Shown piece by piece: positions 11,145 through 22,036 of a DNA stretch of 64,000 nucleotides. The notes below the pieces were generated by a model. The model saw only the letters and a program-made list of their open reading frames with translations. It made no database searches and was not told the origin of the DNA. The stretch is from Macquaria australasica (Eukaryota; Chordata; Actinopteri; Centrarchiformes; Percichthyidae). The first letter of the stretch is position 1. Every line of letters begins with the position of its first letter. A program made the translations under genes and the position numbers. The DNA is taken from positions 1-64,000 of the forward strand of contig SEMN01000124.1 in assembly GCA_005408345.1 (NCBI GenBank), given 5' to 3'.

Positions 11145-13095
11145 TTGCAGGCAAACAATGCCATTTCTCCCACTAGGCTCAAATGTATTTGGACAACCTG
11201 ACTGTCTTAAACTTGAATGTACTATATTGCTTAAAAGTTATAAGTGAGTTCATGTTAAATGTTGTTTTGTTATTGCCAATTGTTCCGGACCTCTGACCTT
11301 GAAGAAGCCAGATAACGAAAAGATATCCTGGGTATGTTGACCTTGCTTTGTAGTACAGGCTCTGATCAGTCTTTTGCAACACAATGTACACATCATGAGA
11401 CAAGCAGTTCTTTCAAGGCTCCTTTATGAGTCTTTCAGTTTAAAATAACAAAACAATATACGTCATAAAATAAGCAGTTCTTCCAATGGTCCATTATGAG
11501 TACTCTTTCAGTTTCAAAAATAAAAACAATGTGACCAGCTGCAGTCCCTGCAAGTCCCCAACTGAGACATTAGTAGAGGTGATTTTTTTTGTCTCTTTTT
11601 TTTCAGCAATACACATTCTCTGCAAACCACTTTTGCTACACATAACTAGCCTGTATGCGTGAGTTAAGCAGACAATTAAGCCTTATTCTGACTCCTCCTT
11701 AACCATGAAAAAATAGCCAAGAATCGGGGGTATATTTTGTTTGTTGACCATCTTCTGGTAGCAGCTGCTGTACTACATTAAGTATATAAAAGCTAATACA
11801 GAGTAGCTAATACCAAAACATTTTTGGAACTGAGCTAAGAATATTGTCCTTGGGATCTCATTTGTTAATTCAAGTGTCTTCAAAGTGCAAACTAGTAATC
11901 TTAAGGTAATCCTTTTAAAAAGCCATTGTTAGTTATTAGAGATTTGCTGCTCTAGTGTTTAAAGAGAAAATTTTCCACCTGTCCTGTGGATGTCCACTCA
12001 GTGTGGTCTGGGAGGTGTCAGAGTGACACTTATTATTGAGGAGTGTCAAGTCAGCTTAAAAATCCAGAGAAAGCAAGGAAAGAACATTTATTCAGATGAA
12101 TGATGAAGACCAGATGAATTTCGCAGAACCATAAACAGCTCCCCTCTTTTGGCCTTCTCAACCCACTCACCTCCAGTCAGTGTGGCTGTATAATGGATTT
12201 TTTTTTTTTTTCAAGAAAGACTGCTCTCCCTACAAGACCAATGAAATTAGTTTGGGGTGTGGTCAAGGCAAAACTTTCCATCACCATCCTAGGATAACAA
12301 AACTTAAAAAGCATATGGGAGTCCTCTGATGTGTAATATGACATAATTCCTCCAAATGCTGTTGTTTTTGTGCTTTTGTCACGGTTGTAGCCGTGCCCCA
12401 GCAGATTCCCCAGTGTTTCTTGTGTTTCCCCCTCCCCTGGGTTTCCAATGCTCCCCTGTCTGTCTCTCCCTGTCTGTGTCTGTAGGTTCATTCAAGATGA
12501 ACTGCGCCTCGTCTGGAAAGTGGACGAGATCAGGCAGAAGCAGCAGGGGGCGGTAACAAACAGCAGCAGTCAAGTCAGACAGTTTCCAGCAGCCTTCAAA
12601 AAACACATACAGGAAGTCACAGAAATATTTACATCTTGTTAGATCCACCTGTAGGCTACCTGTAGTTTGCAGACCACATTTGGATTTTTATGGCTGAAAT
12701 AAAATTATTATTATTAAACCACACAAGATATGTTTGTTAACAGATTAAACCTACAACATATAGCCTACAATCTAGCGTTAAGTATTACAATTACACAGAA
12801 AATTAGGATTTTCTACAAAATGTGATGTTTGAAACTAAGAGCCACTCAGCTCTTTGATCAGGTGACACCCGGGTGTTTCCCATCATGCCTTGGGTCTTGC
12901 AGTCGGAGAGCAGCTGCGGCGCCAGGCTCTAAAAACTGTGTCCATCTCAATCTCGTGAGGTTATTGTTGCCCACATGTGCATGACGTCAGAGCAAGTCGG
13001 GATCAAGTCAGACACAAATCTAACCGGCATGCATTGTGCTGCGATAGCCGGTGATCGATTCTGCACAGGCCTGGCTCATCTCAAATGAGCCTTGT
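11145..13095. other. No firm gene
   Basis: Mostly AT-rich non-coding DNA. At 12487-12642 an AG|GTTCATTCAAG acceptor-like site is followed by 51 open codons and a stop, resembling a last exon, but I see no matching upstream exon. The 12870-13090 part has a TCCCATCATGCC stretch as in some fish repeats. Confidence 0.4.
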
Positions 13096-13380
13096 GTGTT
13101 GACATGGGCATGGTTTCCCTTCCTCACTCTCCCAGGCCCTGGCTCGTTGATCACCTGCACACCTGCCTCCTATCAACTCATCTACCTGCAGCTGTTCACC
13201 CATTCTTCGGCAGATGATTGTCTCAGCCACAGAGGTAGTAACATTCCTCGGCCGCTTAGCTTTTGCTTGTGATTGAACCTATTATCTGTGTTCCATACCT
13301 GTGCTCACCGTATTTCTCCTGTGTCCTAGGATCATCTCATTCCTGCCTGCCCCCCTGCTCACTCCTGCCAGCCATGCTTA
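13096..13380 (+). repeat. Repeat interrupted by a Harbinger MITE (left part)
   Basis: Pyrimidine-rich sequence with CACCTGCACACCTGCC and CAGCTGTTCACCC that reads on after the MITE at 13893-14010, where it ends in ACAATAAACC. Its style is that of an LTR or LINE leader; the family is not certain. Confidence 0.4.
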
Positions 13381-13892
13381 GGCCGTATTCAGACAGAATC
13401 AGGCGCTGTGGCGAAAACGCAGATTTTTTAAATTTTCATTACCCCGGTAATGAATGGTAAAATCAGGCTGCGGCGGTGGGGGCCGAAGGGGGTGCCGCAA
13501 AAAAACGCAGCAGCCTGTGGCGAAAAGTTAAAACAGAATCAACTTTTGGAGAAACGCAACCCGACGTCAAAACTGCGGCAGCCAATCACGTCGGCAATCA
13601 GACCGGCGAAGAAGAACTTTGTTTACCATGTAGCATTAGCTGTTTACCTTTTAATATTCCACTGTTTATCGAGCAATATATGAATATGGAAGAGACTAAT
13701 CGATCGGTGCCGTGATGACTGTACATCAGCTGTTCAACCCTGCCATGAGGGAGTACAAAGACATTAATCGCTGTGTAGTCGCTTGGCTTGTGTCGGTCTT
13801 CAAGCTGGGATTGCTGGTTAGTATGAGACACTCCCACACCGCCGCACCCTGCGACGAATCCCCATAATGCCTGAATCTGTCTGAAACCGGCC
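13381..13892. mobile_element. Harbinger-type MITE with 24-bp TIRs and TTA duplication
   Basis: The left end GGCCGTATTCAGACAGAATCAGGC (13381-13404) and the reverse complement of the right end (13869-13892) agree at 21 of 24 positions. TTA occurs directly on both sides (13378-13380 and 13893-13895), the three-base duplication of PIF/Harbinger elements. The 512-bp body has no intact transposase. Confidence 0.85.
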
Positions 13893-14010
13893 TTACACTC
13901 ACTTCACGCACACATTCAGCCATGCTCCTATTACCTTCTCTCTTCCCCTACTGCCACTGGATACCATTCTGTCATCAGCTCCAAGACCAGTAACCCTCCT
14001 ACAATAAACC
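13893..14010 (+). repeat. Right part of the repeat split by the MITE
   Basis: Continues the pyrimidine-rich repeat of 13096-13380 and ends in AATAAACC directly before the solo LTR. Confidence 0.4.
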
Positions 14011-14468
14011 TGTCATGATCCCAAGGACTCTGGTGTGGACTTGTTTTTTTGGTCTTGTTGTTTCCCGTCTTATTTTGAAATTACTGTTCTTGTTTCCTTG
14101 TATGCCCTTTATTTGTCTTTGTTTTCCCTTCAGTTTTGATTGTTTTCACCTGTCTTGTTACTCACCTGTGTCTGTTTCCCTCGTTGTCTCTTCCCCTATA
14201 TATACACCGGTCCTCTCCCTTTGTTCTCTGTTGCGTCATTGATTATGTTGATGTTGTTGGTCGTCTCTCCATGTCAAGAGTTTCCCTGCGTTTCTGTAAG
14301 TTATTTTTTGTGTTCAATAAATCCTCGGTTAGCATCACTCAGCCTGCCGCCTGTCTGCATTTGTGTCCTCTCCCTGCTGCCTAGATGGCACTCTTTGATA
14401 AAACCTCTATCTTAACTAACTCTACCTTGTCCTTGTCCTGCGTTTGGATTCCTCCTGTGATCGTAACA
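14011..14468 (+). mobile_element. Solo LTR, probably Ty3/Gypsy class
   Basis: The 458-bp unit begins TGTCATGATCCC and ends GTGATCGTAACA, that is TG...CA. It carries a TATATATA box near 14200 and an AATAAA at about 14317, in the order expected of U3-R-U5. No internal region follows. I could not confirm a target-site duplication. Confidence 0.65.
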
Positions 14469-14689
14469 GCGTTGGTTTTAAAATATGGAAGGGTGGTGGA
14501 CTGAAGGGGACACTCTCTTAATCCATTAGTGAAAAGTGGAAGAATTATGCCTGACAACTTGGTTATAGTTAGTTCTCGCAATCTTAACTCTTATGCAGAC
14601 ATGTGACATAAGTATTAAGGTGACAATGAGATGTCAATGAAAATAAACATTTTAAAGTCCTTGCCACCCATGCAAGACTTTCATCCAAT

Positions 14690-15175
14690 TTAATTCAATT
14701 CAGTTTTATTTATATAGCGCCGTATCATAAAGTTATCTCGGGGCACTTTTTCGTATAGAACAGGTCTAGACAATACTCTTTATATTTACAGAGACACAAC
14801 AGCAGGGTTGAATAGAAAGTTTGCATAAAATACCAAATTAAATAATACCACAGTGTCATTAAAGCTCCACTTTTCAATGTTTTATATCAATAATGGATCC
14901 AATGATCATGTATAATGTGAAAAGTGTCACTTGTAGCAATGAATCCACAAATAATTATCACCAACTCTGCAGTTCCCCCTGATGAATTCTCTCTAATAGT
15001 TTTAAATTGTATCATTAAAGAAGCTCATGAAGTCGTTACTACTGAGATCTAAAGGAATACAATAGAGCTGTGACTCTGTCAGCCTGGCTACAGTGCTGAA
15101 AAGAAACCTGGGGTTTTTCTTATTTTCCTCTTAATGATGAGCAATAGGCTGCTCTGGCATTACGGGGAGGGCCAG
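14690..15175 (-). repeat. Rearranged L2/CR1 LINE copy (3' end plus internal RT-linker piece)
   Basis: 14690-14816 is the LINE 3' end. 14985-15175 matches 28518-28708 of the near-full LINE, in the region between endonuclease and reverse transcriptase. The order and orientation fit one insertion with an internal deletion of several kilobases. Confidence 0.75.
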
Positions 15176-15756
15176 GGCCACTGCTGGCCAATTGAGTGCC
15201 CTAAGCATAATTGCTTTGTATACTATACCATAACAGTATATTCATATAGTATGGGGTACTCAAGAGGTCCAGTTAGAGAAAATTTCCTCAAGCAATGGTC
15301 CAGAGCATCATAATATCAAACTTGTGTTATGATTCAGTGCTATATTAGTAGCCTAGTAGTTGAATCAATCTGTATGTAGTCAACAACTGTCAAATAAAGA
15401 AAGTACAATTAAATAATATTTCAACAATACTTATTGTCAGTTTTTTTATTGATCTGGAGAGATTATAAATAAGTACTCTAATAAGTTTTTGTCATTTCAA
15501 GTAAAATAAGGGCTGCATTTAAAAATAGGCTACATAACAGAGCTTTTAACAAATTGCACCTTGAAATTAAGTGCTTCATTTTAGAAAAATGAAAGTGTAG
15601 CTTGAGATTCCCCTTTTCTTTTTTTGTTAACTCTGTTCTTTTTTTCTTTTTAGAGCACGCCATGTGAAATTACTTTTCTCTGACTCACTTTATTTCTCCG
15701 ACTGTTGTCTCCCATCTCGTCTCTCTCGTGTGTGTGTGTGTAAGTCGCAATGCCTA
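15176..15756. other. No recognisable gene
   Basis: AT-rich with T-runs and a short (GT)n at 15730. Nothing coding is recognised. Confidence 0.5.
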
Positions 15757-15846
15757 TCAGATTTCTAGATATGAGAGCTGTCTCCTAATCAGACCAGGTC
15801 TTCTTCAGAAAGTCCACCAATTATCTTCAATGCCCACATCATAGTG
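15757..15846 (-). repeat. L2/CR1 LINE fragment, ORF1 esterase end
   Basis: About 90 bp match 30012-30128 (the 3' part of ORF1), with a 27-base internal deletion. The junction runs straight into hAT transposase-like sequence. Confidence 0.7.
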
Positions 15847-15857
15847 TTCTCAAAGTC

Positions 15858-17130
15858 GTGTGGGTGACAAATCAGGGCTCAAACATAATGGCTGCCCTCA
15901 GACCATACAGACGACTTGACTGCCAGGATCATCTCAACACTGTTCTGCGCCATACCCGCGATCACACACAGGTGGCACAAGATGGGGAAGCCCGAGAGGC
16001 TGCGGACACTCTACAAGCTGCCATAGCATTGGTGAAGTACGGAAAGAAGACAGGCTTGGCAGCTTTGCTGTCAAACAGTGATGCAAATGGGGGATATGTG
16101 ATTTAGCACTCTCTCACTGTAAACTCCATCTGTTTGGTGTACCAACTATTATGAGCTCAGCCTATTGCTTTGCTACTGAGACGTGTAGCCCAGTAGTGAC
16201 CTGGTTGATGCACTTCGCCCTAATTTGTTACCTTACTAAAGTCCATTTCCATTGAAACCCAAGCACACAAATCACAGCATGGCCCACAAACTTTCGGCGC
16301 CACCGTGGTCAAAAAAACAACACACCTGACAGCAACCGTGACTTCTCTACCTATATCCCTGAGCTTGAGATACTGGGACAGTGACACCCAATGGACACAC
16401 AGTAAACAACAGCAAATTGTGGTTATAAATTAGATATTTGGGTCCTACACCAAGAGCTGCATGAAAAGCTAGAAGGCCGTGGAGAATGTTGGCAGATCGA
16501 TGGTATATCCCCAGATGTCCTTGACTTTCTTGTTGAGTTCCCATGACCATTCTATGAGACGCAGTGTGAACTTAAAGAAGACCAGTACACAACCCTAAAC
16601 TTAGTATTCCTCTGTTGTTCTCCCACAGTGGCACTTCAGCTGCTTGAACCAGACACCCCTTACCAGGCAATCATCTGTGAGAGGCATCTTGACTGGATCA
16701 AACAAAAGATTGAGATAAAGGACCAACACAAAATGGCCACTTACCTTTAGCCAAAATACAGCCAGTTCTGAGAGAGACAAGTTACACCAGCAGGTTAGAA
16801 GACAGTTAAAGTGGCAGGATCTGTACCCAAGGAAGTTGCAGTGGACAAGCCTGGGAAAATCTACCCGTGGATAATATTATTGATGAAGTAGAACTCATTT
16901 TCAACACAGAATCACCACATGCACAACGACATGGATCTTTTGGGCTGGTGGCGCGAATACCATCTCACTTACCAAAAGTTAGGTGTACTTGTTGTACTTG
17001 GTGTTGCTGGAAGAACCATCAACCAGAGGAGGACAGCACTGAAGTCATCCACAGTGGATGCTATCTTCTTCCTCAACGACAACTTCAAATTAACCACGAT
17101 GGTTGGATTATGTTAATAGTTCAGTTAACA
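15858..17130 (+). pseudogene. hAT transposase remnant (ZBED-like)
   Basis: Scattered frames encode pieces of one hAT transposase in the correct order: WVTNQGSNIMAALRPYRRLDC at 15858, a middle part with DTPYQAIICERHLDWIK near 16650, and the C-terminal dimerisation region with LLGWWREYHLTYQKL and GRTINQRRTALKSSTVDAI at 16919-17116. Stops and frameshifts separate them. The usual SASERxFS block has been replaced or deleted before GRTINQRR. The element is inactive. Confidence 0.75.
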
Positions 17131-18429
17131 ATGGTTTGAGTTTAAGACCTCATGAAGATAAAGACTTGACAATCGTCAGTGATAAATTTTATTATTTATA
17201 ACTGCTGATTACATTCTGTACGGAAGAGAATTAGGGCCACATGTGAAATTATTTTTTGAATTCTGACTTGAAAAAAAGTCAGTATTTTTAAAAAAAGTCA
17301 TAAGTATGGGTAACTGTAAGGGTCAAACTTCACTTTGCGCCATGCAGGAGGGAAATCACACGCTGACCGAAAATATCGGAATTAAGCAAGTTTTTGCTGG
17401 TAGAGCCAGAATATTTTCACATCTAACTCAGTGAATTAAGGGTTTATTTAGACCAAACCAGAGCTGATGATTGTTGGAACAGTGGAAAGACTAACCAAGG
17501 CGGTTTTGGTGAGTTTTATTTTGTTTCTGTCAAGTTTAAATTAATTGTGTTTTTACAAGGCAATTAAGCAGCAGCAGCTACTTGACGGGTGACTCTCGCC
17601 CGCCACTGTCAGTAATCGCACTCGCTGTCTCTCCAGTTAAGATGGTCTTAGTTCGGTGAAAGAGGGAAACTTGAATTCAGAAGTTGTACGGTTTTATTTG
17701 TGTGTTTACTTAGGAAAATAGGTAGCGAACTCGCCACTCCCAGCTGAAACAACGGGACTGTGGGGGTGCCACACACACACATCTGTGCGCGAATATATCG
17801 ACGATCACTGGTTGTTGGGTTGATAGTGGCCAGTTGGAAAATTTTAACATCGCCAACCCTATTAGCTAACATTACTGCAAACTAACGTTGTGCATGTAAC
17901 AGTAGTGTAGAGGTTAGTGGTTAGAGTACAAAGCCTGGAGGGCATTTATTCACCAAATGTGGTATAATATTGATGAATCAGTATTGAATCATTGCAGGGT
18001 AAGGTCAGAGAGGTCAAATAAGTCATAATCAATATTACAGTATTATGTATAAGTCAATCAAAGTCAATCATATTGATAATGGTTAATCATAATCATGATG
18101 TAGTCATGTGTTGTTGGATGTGGGCATAATCATAGAAGTCTTGTATTCTTAATTAAGTGCAGCAGCTGGCAGTGGGGGGTTAGAGTGTATCAGACAAAGG
18201 AGTATTGTTCTGAAGACAGTGGGAAAAAAAGGGAGGAAACTGTGGTGTGGCTCAGAACAGGTTGAAAACATCACAGAAATTAGGCCAAGGTCAGCAGGTG
18301 GTTATACAACTTTGAGCCCACAGAAGGAGGGTGAAAATGGCTATAAAAGAAGATGTGTGCATTGGATTGTCAGTTACTTCATGGACTGACTCAGGTTTGT
18401 GTGTGCTTGTATGCTTGACTGTTGGTTGC
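17131..18429. other. No recognisable gene
   Basis: AT-rich. Repeated AATCATAATCA / AGTCAATCA motifs occur at 18000-18110. A GGTTTTG|GTGAGT donor-like site lies at 17504 without a visible partner. I see no domain. Confidence 0.45.
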
Positions 18430-18678
18430 CCCATCGAGTTTTTTATTCCCGGAGATGGGGAAAAATATTTGGATCTGAACGACACCCTGCTGCTCGTTCG
18501 CGCTGAAATCACCAACGCCGACGGCTCTAACCTGGCGGACGACGCGGCCGTCTCCCTGATCAATTACCCGCTCAATACAATGTTCAGTCAATGCGACATC
18601 ACCCTGGGGGATCGGCTGATTTCCCAATCTAGCGCCACTCACCCCTACCGAGCTATGATTGAAACCCTTCTCAACTTT
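18430..18678 (+). pseudogene. Polinton/adintovirus major capsid protein fragment (double jelly-roll)
   Basis: 83 codons read as the N-terminal part of a Polinton/adintovirus hexon-like capsid protein. PIEFFIPG, YLDLNDTLL, NYPLNTMFSQCD and LGDRLISQS are diagnostic. The natural N-terminus is missing: upstream codons in the same frame are unrelated. The match ends at 18678, where a 39-bp inverted repeat begins. Most of the protein, including the second jelly roll, is absent, so no capsid can be made from it. Confidence 0.8.
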
Positions 18679-18851
18679 CTACCACAATCAACAGCTTCAA
18701 GCCACTCTTTCACTGTTTCCGCCTCATTCTCCCGATACAAAGATAACACTTGTTCCAAAGATAACCCGTATGCTCTATGACAAAGATAATACACGCAGTG
18801 CTGACCGCACGCCAGTGAAAGAGTGGCTTGAAGCTGTTGATTGTGGTAGAA
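18677..18851. repeat. Perfect 39-bp inverted repeat with 97-bp spacer
   Basis: Left arm 18677-18715 and right arm 18813-18851 are exact reverse complements (core CTACCACAATCAACAGC). The left arm starts where the capsid homology stops and the right arm lies inside the protease frame. The arrangement looks like a fold-back or template-switch junction. Confidence 0.95.
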
Positions 18852-19060
18852 TATGCGACGGGAGCGACGTTGCAGAAACTCCAAGATGTCGGCGGGGTAG
18901 GGGCCATAGTCCGGAGAGAAGCCGAAAGAGTCAAAAAAAGGTGGCCTCATCTTTTTCCAAAGTCAAAGCGAGCCAATGCTCGCCGGGCATGTGAGCCGGA
19001 TGGGTATTGACAATAAAGTAAGCGGGAGGGTTAAAGGAGCGTGTCAGAGAGCAAAGTTGA
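18677..19060 (-). pseudogene. Adenain-like maturation protease fragment of the same element
   Basis: On the minus strand an open frame (18950-18645) contains FDSFGFSPDYGP and the cysteine motif CGQHCVYYL of adenovirus-type cysteine proteases. The histidine region (GEHWLAL, about 18965-18985) is present just upstream but in another frame. The run of seven A bases at 18933-18939 is the likely site of the break. The C-terminal end is replaced by an inverted copy of an earlier stretch (see the inverted repeat). It abuts the polymerase remnant at about 19065. Confidence 0.75.
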
Positions 19061-19068
19061 TCCGAAGC

Positions 19069-21306
19069 CTATACGGCGCAAAACGGTAAGACGGGGAAGT
19101 ACAAATGGTGGGGTGGATAGACGACGGCTCTGATGAGCCCAAAGTAGTTTTGGGGCGCCTCAAAATCGCGATGAATGATAGTAGGGTGGCCTAAAGGGTA
19201 AGGATAGCAGCAATTAACGTACGGGTATAAACTCGTGACGTCTACATAGTGCACAGATTCATTCGGCGCGGCCGTGTACCTCAGCCTGATGGCGCTAGTT
19301 CTACCGCCAAAGAGAGCATCGCGGGGTCGCAGAGGTTCTGGAAAGTGCGAGGTTTGGAGGAATGATTTTACCCGCTCGTCCGATTTTTGCATAGCCGTCC
19401 ACTCGTGTTCCCATAGGGCGACTGTGTTGACTTTGTACTCGGACCTTAACGTTTGCAATTTCTTTCGAGTGGCAAAATGCAACTCCTCATAGCGCACCCC
19501 CAGGAGAGGATTGACGGCGCGGGGATCAAAACATGTCGGACAGCCGTGGAAGAAGCAGCCCAGAAACTCCCAAGCATGCTCCTCTGACCCAATTTTAGCA
19601 TATCCGTCTACAAAGTAAGGCCCAATTTTTTCCTCACCGCGGTTTCTAGCATGCTGGATAAAGATGCCGCGGCTGTGAGAAATCAGCTCCAACCACTGGA
19701 TGCAGGGGTGAGAGAAACTTTTAAATTGACGCCTGTAGTCATCGGGCGGAGGTACGGCCAGAGTCTGCGGAGTAAGAAAGTTGGTGCGAAACACCTTGGT
19801 GCAGGCTGAGGCTATGGTGATGCAGCTAAAAGGATCCACCTGTGTGTCCTTGACAAACTGATCCCTGAATCTTACGCAGCCCTCGGCGAGAATGTCAACA
19901 TCCTGACGGCAGTACTTTAGAGCTTCCTTTTTAAAGTCAAAGATGCCTCGACTCGCGTCTCGGTACCAGGCCGAGAAGGCGTCTCTATCGGACGCGGTCA
20001 TGCGCTCTAAACCATAATCTCCCGATGGGGGGTACGGTCCTACAAAATTCAATCGCTCTCGCAAACTGAAACCGTGAGGGAAATGCCCCTTGCTCTGATC
20101 CGGGAAGCCTAGTGCTTTGGGGAAAGCGCCGAGTCGCATGGGGAGGAAAGACAGCGAATCGATATATTTCAGCTGAAAATCAGGATCTGTGAAACAGAGA
20201 ACTTTGCTGCCCTGCATGATCACAGAGACTTCTACGCCCATCTTTACTAAGGTGTTAAGAATCAGGTAGCTGTCAAAACCCTTTGAGTTATGGGCTATAA
20301 ATGTACTGTCACGAAACGCCAGTCTCCTGAAACGGTGTACAAACTTCTCGACGCAATCTGCCCCATAAGACCACCAGGTGTCACCCTTCAGCGTCTTGGT
20401 ATACACCAAATAGGCGAGGTGCGTACCGTTCTGGTCGAGCATCGTTTCAAAATCGTAAAAAATAATTCTGTCCGTATACTCTGTTGAGGGTTGTAGAGGC
20501 TGAATGTAGCAGGCGTGATTATTAAGATCAAAACCGAAGGGGAATTTATCCCCGCAGATGCGACACGTCTGCTGTCGACATTTGTGCCGCCGCCTCTCGC
20601 TCACCCCATAGACCTCGCGGCATTGCGAACATTGTTTCACCGCGTCACAAATACTGCGTCGCGTCGCATTCAAGGGCCTCTTGCCGAGAGATGGCGCTGC
20701 CTCTCTAGGCTCTTTGTGTTTGTTAAAACACACGGGTGTACGACACTGCCTGCGGCAATCGGAACAGAATACGGGGTTAAACCCCTGCTCGGTACAAGAG
20801 TAACCTTGACAAACAGGACAGTAACCGTCGCAGCGGTGTTTACTGGGATGGTGATGAGCGGCGTAACAATAACGACAGATGTAACTGTATCCGATGTGGC
20901 CTGTGACGTTTCTTATTCCGTAGTAATGATTTTGAAAAAGGAATAAAAACAGAGGATTGGTACGGTCAGTAAACCCTGTCTCGTATCTGCGAGTGGGTCT
21001 GTGATTTTGTTTTCTATAATACACGATAATTTTGCGTTTGAGAACAGATTCGAATTTGGAAATGTCTCGAAAGTTCACGGGAGTGTCTTCACTCAGACCA
21101 GCAAGACTTTGCAGCCTTTTCCCTTCCATTTCAGCCTCCTCATCTGTGCATCCCGGAGCTATGACGTGCGCTAAGCTAATAGCAAAGCAGAGCTGATCCT
21201 TCCTCTCACCCACCACATACAGATGCTGTCTTTTACCTCTCATCACTTCACTGTCTAGGAGGTGATCCAGCTTGGCCCTGTTACCGCCTGTGTACCACCT
21301 GAGCAA
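19069..21306 (-). pseudogene. Polinton/adintovirus protein-primed DNA polymerase B, truncated after motif A
   Basis: A 745-codon open frame. Residues about 144-266 are Cys/His rich, suggesting zinc-binding modules. The 3'-5' exonuclease is complete: DFET (285), HNSKGFD (339) and YCRQDVDIL (465). Then come GCFFHGCPTC (583) and palm motif A, YVDVTSLYPYVN (687). The frame stops at 19069, so motifs B and C, needed for synthesis, are missing. The first listed residue is not a true ATG start (the codon is TTG), and two frame breaks lie just upstream (about 21343 and 21300). 2.2 kb without a stop suggests either recent insertion or constraint; I cannot tell which. Confidence 0.85.
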
Positions 21307-21341
21307 TGAGGTCTAATCTCTCATCCGAGGCTACATCAAGA

Positions 21342-22004
21342 TTAGACCAACCGTTCGAGTAAACCCTCAAAAGCCGGCAGGATGGCGTCGCCGTCATCAT
21401 TTACAGCCACTTGAATGTGATTTTGTATATTTTCACCCCTTATCTCTAGCTGTATGACATCACCGCGGTGAATCTCCTGTCTGACCGTGTCGGCCATCTC
21501 TCTGAGAATTCCCATCACATCTTGGTAAAATTGAGCAAGATCGGGGGAATCTCTAGGAGGAACCGAGAAGGTGCGTCTTATTTCTAGATTGTTAAAATGG
21601 TGGCGGTGCTGCGTTCTGAGCATGTGCGGAGAGGAGGGCGCAGGTTCACCCTCGGGTCTCCCCTCAGGTTCCCCCTCGACATTTCCTCCCCCTTGTTGAA
21701 TGTTTATATGAGGGGGAGAAGAGGAGACGGATTGGTAGTGAGAGAGTGCTTCATCTAAATGATAAAAGTAATTATCGGGAGTTGTAAGAATATGTACGTT
21801 TGGGGCAGAGTCTATCGGCGGGACGCGGGGAATGGCGTTTAATTGTTCCGCAAATAACTCTGCAGCAGGAATTGTGTGTGATTCGGGGGAGGCTAAAATG
21901 GGGGGAGGTATGGAGTTTAATTGCTCGGTAAACAACTCTAACACAGGGAGATAAGCGTTAGGATTTATTTCATCGTCATCATCTGACAACCCCATAGTGG
22001 CCAT
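21342..22004 (-). CDS. N-terminal ORF of the Polinton/adintovirus polymerase region
   Basis: A 220-codon frame with ATG at 22004 ends at a stop at 21342. Its C-terminal 80 residues (LAQFYQDVMGILREM, VIQLEIRGENI) match the conserved leader domain that precedes protein-primed polymerases in Polintons. A frame break, not a natural stop, therefore probably separates it from the 745-codon frame. The N-terminal part is acidic and Pro-rich and holds two copies of an LF(T/A)EQLN(S/A)IP repeat about 26 residues apart. A second frame break lies at about 21300. Confidence 0.65.
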   Translation of the reverse strand: MATMGLSDDDDEINPNAYLPVLELFTEQLNSIPPPILASPESHTIPAAELFAEQLNAIPRVPPIDSAPNVHILTTPDNYFYHLDEALSHYQSVSSSPPHINIQQGGGNVEGEPEGRPEGEPAPSSPHMLRTQHRHHFNNLEIRRTFSVPPRDSPDLAQFYQDVMGILREMADTVRQEIHRGDVIQLEIRGENIQNHIQVAVNDDGDAILPAFEGLLERLV

Positions 22005-22036
22005 ATTGAGATGTCACACCGGTACAGAAATAACAC

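Noticed and set aside
12487..12642. Last-exon-like frame FIQDELRLVWKVDEIRQ.
   Set aside because: Good acceptor but no upstream exon, no family recognised; could be a chance frame.
18331..18429. N-terminal part of the frame containing the capsid fragment as a signal peptide.
   Set aside because: Unrelated sequence that happens to be in frame before capsid homology begins at 18430.
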